Shown here: positions 60,061-64,000 of the stretch, piece by piece
Layout of the letters: the number at the start of each line of letters is the position of its first letter
Numbering within the stretch: position 1 is the first letter of the stretch
Source of the DNA: Methanogenium sp. S4BF
Lineage (GTDB): Archaea; Halobacteriota; Methanomicrobia; Methanomicrobiales; Methanomicrobiaceae
Direction: 5' to 3'
Length of the DNA: 64,000 bases
Assembly (NCBI RefSeq): GCF_029633965.1
Contig: NZ_CP091277.1
Location: forward strand, 865,940 to 929,939
Position numbers and translations under genes: made by a program
Notes under the pieces: model-generated
The model's database searches: none
Seen by the model: only the letters and a program-made list of their open reading frames with translations
What the model was told of the DNA's origin: nothing

Positions 60061-60456
60061 ATGAGAATGGAAAAAGTTATGGTCTTCACCGAAGAAGACG
60101 AAGAATTTTCAAATCTTCTTACTGAAATAGGGTTGAAACGGAATGTTGCCAAGGTTCTTATTTATCTTGCAATGACAGAAGAAGCAACCTCACGGGAGAT
60201 AGAGCGAAGCAGTGATCTTCGCCAGCCGGAAGTCAGCATTGCGATGCGTACCTTAAAAGAGAACGAATGGATTGAAAGCCGGGAATCAAAAGCAGAGAGT
60301 AAGGGACGGCCGGTGAAAATATACTGCCTGTCAAAACCAATTACCGAAATAATGGATATGATTGAGAAAAACAAACGAGAAGAAGTTGAAAATCAATTGA
60401 AGCTGATTCAGAAGATACGGATTCACCTTCAGAATCAGCAGACTATTTCAAATTAA
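60061..60456 (+). CDS. Winged-helix transcription regulator (TrmB/ArsR-like), unknown target
   Basis: About 131 residues. ATSREIERSSDLRQPEVSIAMRTLKENEWI is the winged helix. The C-terminal half is a Lys/Glu-rich helix likely to dimerise. MINMRM offers two starts; ATG 60061 gives the shorter form. It lies 112 bp after tbp on the same strand. Its 3' end overlaps rpiA by 9 bp on the opposite strand. Confidence 0.8.
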   Translation: MRMEKVMVFTEEDEEFSNLLTEIGLKRNVAKVLIYLAMTEEATSREIERSSDLRQPEVSIAMRTLKENEWIESRESKAESKGRPVKIYCLSKPITEIMDMIEKNKREEVENQLKLIQKIRIHLQNQQTISN

Positions 60457-61161
60457 AAGAATCTCAGCTGATTCCCTGTTTCCAATTACTATTTTTGATT
60501 TCCCAATAAACTCAGCGAATATGCCACAGGACAGAACACCAGGGATATTGTTTATCTGAATCTCGAGCGCCAGTGGATCGGTAATTTCTGAGAACGTACA
60601 GTCAATAATCCAGTTTCCATTGTCTGTAATGACAGGACCATCTTTTTTCACACCCTCGCGCACCTGGGGATTGCCCCCCATTTCACGCAGCTGTTTTGCC
60701 GCAAGTGAAGCAGCAGACGGGATGACCTCAACAGGCACGGGTGCAGTTAACCTTGCGGTTTTCTTGCTTGCATCTGCTACAACAACAAAGAGGCGTGATG
60801 CAGAAGCGACGCACCGTTCCTGAGTCTGGGCAGCACCCCTCCCCTTTATCAGATTCCCTTTGGGGTCTATCTGATCAGCTCCGTCAATGGCAATATCCAG
60901 TTCTGAGTAGTCATGCAGGGTCGCAAGAGGAATCCCATATTCACGCGCCCGGCACTCTGCCTGATATGATGTCGGAATTCCGACAATCTTCATCCCATTC
61001 CGGATCTTTTCAGCCAGTATCTCCATTGCATAAAATACCGTTGACCCGGTGCCAAGTCCAACAACCATTCCGTCTTCAACCAGTTCTGCAGCAAAATATC
61101 CGGCATTTTTCTTTGCAAGAATCTGATCCGATTCTATCGCCGATTGGGAAGTCATACCCAT
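60448..61161 (-). CDS. rpiA: Ribose-5-phosphate isomerase A
   Basis: Interconverts ribose-5-phosphate and ribulose-5-phosphate. GLGTGSTVFYAME, AIDGADQID and KGRGAAQTQE are the family motifs (sugar-phosphate and catalytic Asp/Glu region). About 237 residues. An in-frame ATG at 61194 exists, but GGAG is 8 nt before ATG 61161. It can use the ribulose-5-phosphate made by Fae-Hps. Confidence 0.94.
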   Translation of the reverse strand: MGMTSQSAIESDQILAKKNAGYFAAELVEDGMVVGLGTGSTVFYAMEILAEKIRNGMKIVGIPTSYQAECRAREYGIPLATLHDYSELDIAIDGADQIDPKGNLIKGRGAAQTQERCVASASRLFVVVADASKKTARLTAPVPVEVIPSAASLAAKQLREMGGNPQVREGVKKDGPVITDNGNWIIDCTFSEITDPLALEIQINNIPGVLSCGIFAEFIGKSKIVIGNRESAEILLI

Positions 61162-61851
61162 GTATTGTACTCCCAACAGGTAAATGCTTAACATACCTCC
61201 CTGCTGTTCACAAAAACGATTTCTGATGAGTGGCTTTCACCACAGTGCCTGTTTTTGGCACATGAGCTCTGATAAAAAGAGGTGCAAACCTGTCACTTCT
61301 AAAAATACAAGGGGCATGCATCCCAGGGATGACGATGAAATACCTGAAGCCTGCCACAGAATATTTCTGCGATCAACGAAATGAAGAAGATTTCAACACG
61401 GATACGATGACGGCGGAGATATCAGATGAAAGGGCATTCCGTGCTGTCGCTGCACCAGTACTACCCGCATCATATTCATACCTGCATCGCACCAGGTGCA
61501 CATCAATGACTCATCGTGGCTCAATAATGCAGTGGGAGAGATCTGCCGCCGGCCCGTTTTTGGATTTTTGGATGTGTACATCTGCCAGGTGACCAAAGTG
61601 ATGATCTGCACCACAAGTACCATTCCTGCAGGGTAATTTCAGCCCCTGAAATCCACATCACCAAAATACAAAGGCATCCCGGGAGCCATTGCAGGCTTTC
61701 CTGATCGAGCAGACACTACTGACCCGCATCAGGTTATGATAGCCATTTTTCCATCATATCGTCGAACGCAGAGGAAAACAGCAGGCGAAAAAGGCGGGCA
61801 GTGATATCATCATGAAGGAGATGAACGACCGTCCGGTACTAAAAGAGAAAA
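61162..61851. other. Gene-poor intergenic region
   Basis: About 690 bp. The left edge carries rpiA's promoter. A roughly 67-codon open stretch on the plus strand (about 61436-61636) contains HINDSSWLNNAVGEICRRPV, which matches no family I know, lacks a start signal, and may be a remnant. Nothing else recognisable. Confidence 0.4.
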
Positions 61852-61881
61852 AAACCGAAAAATCACCCGATTTTTCGGTTT
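61852..61881 (-). terminator. Strong hairpin terminator after the SelB-like gene
   Basis: A 13-bp perfect inverted repeat (61852-61864 with 61869-61881, 4-nt loop) starts 9 bp past the stop codon. On the minus strand it runs into a T-run (TTTTTT, then TCTCTTTT), the look of an intrinsic terminator. Confidence 0.7.
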
Positions 61882-61889
61882 GGGGATTC

Positions 61890-62852
61890 TCAGTTCAGAA
61901 TAACAGACCCGGCAATTCTGAGTTTTCCGCCATCCAGATAATGAATAACGGCCTTCTCTCCCGGGAGATATGCAATTTCCTTGTCCAGTTCAATCACAAC
62001 AGAGCAGGAATGCCAGTCAGCCTCATTGGTAACGGAGGTAATCCGCCCGGTAACAAACTGTGTCCACAGGCCGATATGCACGACAAGACCCTCGCGCAGC
62101 GGTTCAGGCCAGAACCGGACGACTTTTGCTGTACCGCTTACCTCTGAGGTCACTTTTATCGAGGGGTCCGTCGTCAGCACCATGCCGCGCTCAAGCTCCT
62201 CAGCACTGATATTTTTTAAGGCCAGTCCAACCCTGTCTGTCTGATACGCCTCTTTGGCATCAGCATCATGTTTCTGAATCGAACGAATCTGGCACGTCAT
62301 CTCTCCGGGCAGCACCGTGACCATATCATGCTGATGGATGGTTCCTTTCTCGACACTGCCAAGCACAACCGTACCGATTCCCTTCACATTAAAGGCATGA
62401 TCAATCATCACAAACCCGGTCCCCGGAATGGGATCCGGATACGTAATCTCTCCTGCCATGGAAAGGAACCGTTCACGAAGCTCGATTGGGTTGTCTTCCA
62501 CAAACTCATACCCTTCGAGAACCGTGCCACGGATCAGGGGTGCAATCTGTGATTTATCGAGGTAATTCTGCAGCACGATCATGCCGGACTCAATCCCCAT
62601 GACATCCAGCATGATGACCATTTCACCCAGCACAGGAGTAATCGCATCAATCACCACTAATGCAGAATCAGACATCGCAACGGCATAATAAAGGGGAGCC
62701 AGCCGGTCAGGATACCGTGTTGGTTCGATAATCGTTACCGTGTCATCATCTTTTTTCAGATTTATAAATGTAATATCAGATTCTGTGCCAGATTTACCGA
62801 TATTTTTTGCATACCCATGAGGTCCGAGCATGACGATATTTAGATTCGGCAT
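61890..62852 (-). CDS. SelB-like elongation factor paralog with degenerate GTPase domain (aSelBL-like)
   Basis: About 320 residues with EF-Tu-like domain layout but lost GTP-binding motifs. The N-terminal domain starts LNIVMLGPHGYAKNIGKSG, where a P-loop GHVDHGKT would be; the DxxG and NKxD regions are replaced by EPTRYPDRLAP and QNYLDKSQ. Domains 2 and 3 look normal (GTVVLGSVEKGTI, VTVLPGEM, RVGLALKNISAEELERGMVL). This matches the archaeal aSelBL group of SelB-like proteins known to lack GTPase residues. ATG 62852 is used; an earlier in-frame ATG lies 16 codons up. It may be co-transcribed with gltX (52 bp downstream). Confidence 0.82.
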   Translation of the reverse strand: MPNLNIVMLGPHGYAKNIGKSGTESDITFINLKKDDDTVTIIEPTRYPDRLAPLYYAVAMSDSALVVIDAITPVLGEMVIMLDVMGIESGMIVLQNYLDKSQIAPLIRGTVLEGYEFVEDNPIELRERFLSMAGEITYPDPIPGTGFVMIDHAFNVKGIGTVVLGSVEKGTIHQHDMVTVLPGEMTCQIRSIQKHDADAKEAYQTDRVGLALKNISAEELERGMVLTTDPSIKVTSEVSGTAKVVRFWPEPLREGLVVHIGLWTQFVTGRITSVTNEADWHSCSVVIELDKEIAYLPGEKAVIHYLDGGKLRIAGSVILN

Positions 62853-62903
62853 AGTGCTAAAATATGGGAATTTAAGGGAGATGAGTCTTTGGATTACCAA
62901 TAA

Positions 62904-64000
62904 TTATTTGTGGGCAAAATATGCTGAAACGTCCGTTTCAGACGCACGGTCTATCCGTGCAAATCCTACCCGCTCAAACTGAACAACCGCATTCAGTTCG
63001 CCGGTGACTTCAGGTTCACAGAACCCCTCGATGATGCCCTCAGGTGTATGAAGCATACATCCGAAAGCCTGATCCTGAGGGAGCCACTGAACAATCTGTG
63101 CATGTTCCGCCCGTGCCTCATCCAGAGAATCACCGGAATATTCCAGGGAAAACCCATCATCAGACTTCGTTACCCGGACATTAAAGAGATCTTTGAGCCT
63201 GAGCATCCTGCCATCCTCAAGTTCATCACCCGGCAGGTAAACAGCACCGGTGAACCGCAGCGAACGGGTACCCTGTGCTTCATCATTGGGGTTTATCAAC
63301 GGGCGTGCAACCCGCTCTGACACATCGGGAATATGGCATAATACCGGGTTTGGAACAAAGAAATACCGTTTTGCTATCGGATCAACAATCGCTTTATTGG
63401 CTGCATAGAGATTGTCCCAGGAGAAATTGATATCCGTCTGTCCGATGCCGATGTCGATCATTGCATTCCGGACTGCTTCCGGGGAAAAACCTCTCCGTGC
63501 GATTGCCTTCAGCGTGCCAAGATGAATGTCATCCCAGCCGGTGTACTCCCCGGAGGCAATACCTGCCTTCATTGCGGACGTGGAAAGCACAATCTCTTCA
63601 ATGGACATCCGGCCATAATGGAAATAGGTCGGCTGCTCCCACCCAAAATAATCATAGATGTACTTCTGTCTGCGGGTATTTGCGATATGGTCTTTCCCCC
63701 GTATGACATGGGTCATGCCCAGGAGATGATCGTCCACTGCAACAGAGAAGTTCATCAGAGGGTATACCCGTGCATCGCACCGGGGATGTGGGGGGCTTGC
63801 CACAATTCTGAAGATGGAGAACTCACGCATTGCCGGGTCGGGATGAGCGATATCGGTCTTCACCCGGACGGTGATCTGCCCTTCTTCAAAACTCCCTGCG
63901 AGCATATCCTTCCAGAGCGCAAGATTCTGCTCAACGGTCTGATCTCTGCATGGACATGCTGTTTTGTTGTTCTTGAGATCCCTGAATATCTCTGCATCAC
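62904..64000 (-). CDS. gltX: Glutamyl-tRNA synthetase (3' part, 5' end outside window)
   Basis: Non-discriminating archaeal GluRS class. About 365 C-terminal residues are present; the reverse frame continues to the window edge (NNKTACPCRDQTVEQNLALWKDM before the visible SFEEGQITVR), so the N-terminal HIGH region lies beyond 64000. Visible features are the Rossmann region after it (PLMNFSVAVDDHLLGMTHVIRGKDH) and the all-beta anticodon-binding C-domain. Confidence 0.93.
   Translation of the reverse strand, partial: DAEIFRDLKNNKTACPCRDQTVEQNLALWKDMLAGSFEEGQITVRVKTDIAHPDPAMREFSIFRIVASPPHPRCDARVYPLMNFSVAVDDHLLGMTHVIRGKDHIANTRRQKYIYDYFGWEQPTYFHYGRMSIEEIVLSTSAMKAGIASGEYTGWDDIHLGTLKAIARRGFSPEAVRNAMIDIGIGQTDINFSWDNLYAANKAIVDPIAKRYFFVPNPVLCHIPDVSERVARPLINPNDEAQGTRSLRFTGAVYLPGDELEDGRMLRLKDLFNVRVTKSDDGFSLEYSGDSLDEARAEHAQIVQWLPQDQAFGCMLHTPEGIIEGFCEPEVTGELNAVVQFERVGFARIDRASETDVSAYFAHK

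Overview
The window is a piece of a euryarchaeal methanogen chromosome, most likely from the Methanomicrobiales or a close relative. The evidence is a TATA-binding protein, transcription factor S, the fused Fae-Hps enzyme, archaeal-type UMP kinase, Pth2, TruD, Hef, glutamyl- and glycyl-tRNA synthetases, archaeosortase A, a SelB-like elongation factor paralog, and a bacterial-type DNA gyrase (gyrB-gyrA). Many genes have a TATA box about 22-30 bp before the ATG and no Shine-Dalgarno (probable leaderless transcripts). Others have clear GGTGA or GGAGG sites. No methanogenesis operon lies in the window, so the lineage call is an inference.

Layout. 0-6.5 kb is the end of a surface-polysaccharide cluster: three glycosyltransferases in visibly A+T-rich DNA, then rfbC-rfbB-rfbD-rfbA for dTDP-L-rhamnose with ATGA overlaps. 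6.5-15 kb is an accessory region. It has long gene-poor stretches, a clearly broken IS transposase (about 6.95-7.40 kb), a DUF1616-like membrane protein, and two paralogous extracellular beta-helix proteins. The second paralog gained Pro-Thr linkers, a ThuA/GATase-like domain and three PKD domains. 15.1-17.5 kb is a four-gene sulfur-trafficking operon (DsrE-like, TusA-like, cysteine desulfurase, IscU scaffold).

17.7-33 kb holds a drug exporter, an iron alcohol dehydrogenase with a PAS protein, a flavoprotein, an AmmeMemoRadiSam radical SAM enzyme, UMP kinase, tRNA-Pro, endonuclease III, a phosphate transporter with its PhoU-like partner, tRNA-Ala, nicotinate phosphoribosyltransferase, and a methylthioinosine phosphorylase / 5'-deoxyadenosine deaminase pair. 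33-43.7 kb holds an acyl-CoA ligase, an intron-containing tRNA-Trp whose intron is a box C/D guide RNA, Fae-Hps, a metallo-hydrolase, an HTH protein, glyS-hef, small conserved archaeal proteins and a PEGA protein. 43.7-53.1 kb holds gyrase, a geranylgeranyl-reductase-family flavoprotein, pth2-truD, SppA and the archaeal riboflavin/F420 pathway reductase. 53.3-64 kb holds a CDP-alcohol phosphatidyltransferase convergent with archaeosortase A, TFS, two divergent acetate/acetyl-CoA enzymes (ADP-forming and AMP-forming), TBP, an HTH regulator, RpiA, a SelB-like protein with a degenerate GTPase domain, and the 3' part of gltX running off the edge.

Most of the window is ordinary core genome. The most rewarding items are the tRNA-Trp intron guide RNA, the beta-helix pair with its odd start codon and recently copied PKD repeats, the sulfur relay operon, the degenerate elongation-factor paralog, the archaeosortase/lipid-synthase pair, and the eroded transposase. 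I did not find a convincing wholly new system such as a CRISPR, defence or toxin-antitoxin locus.
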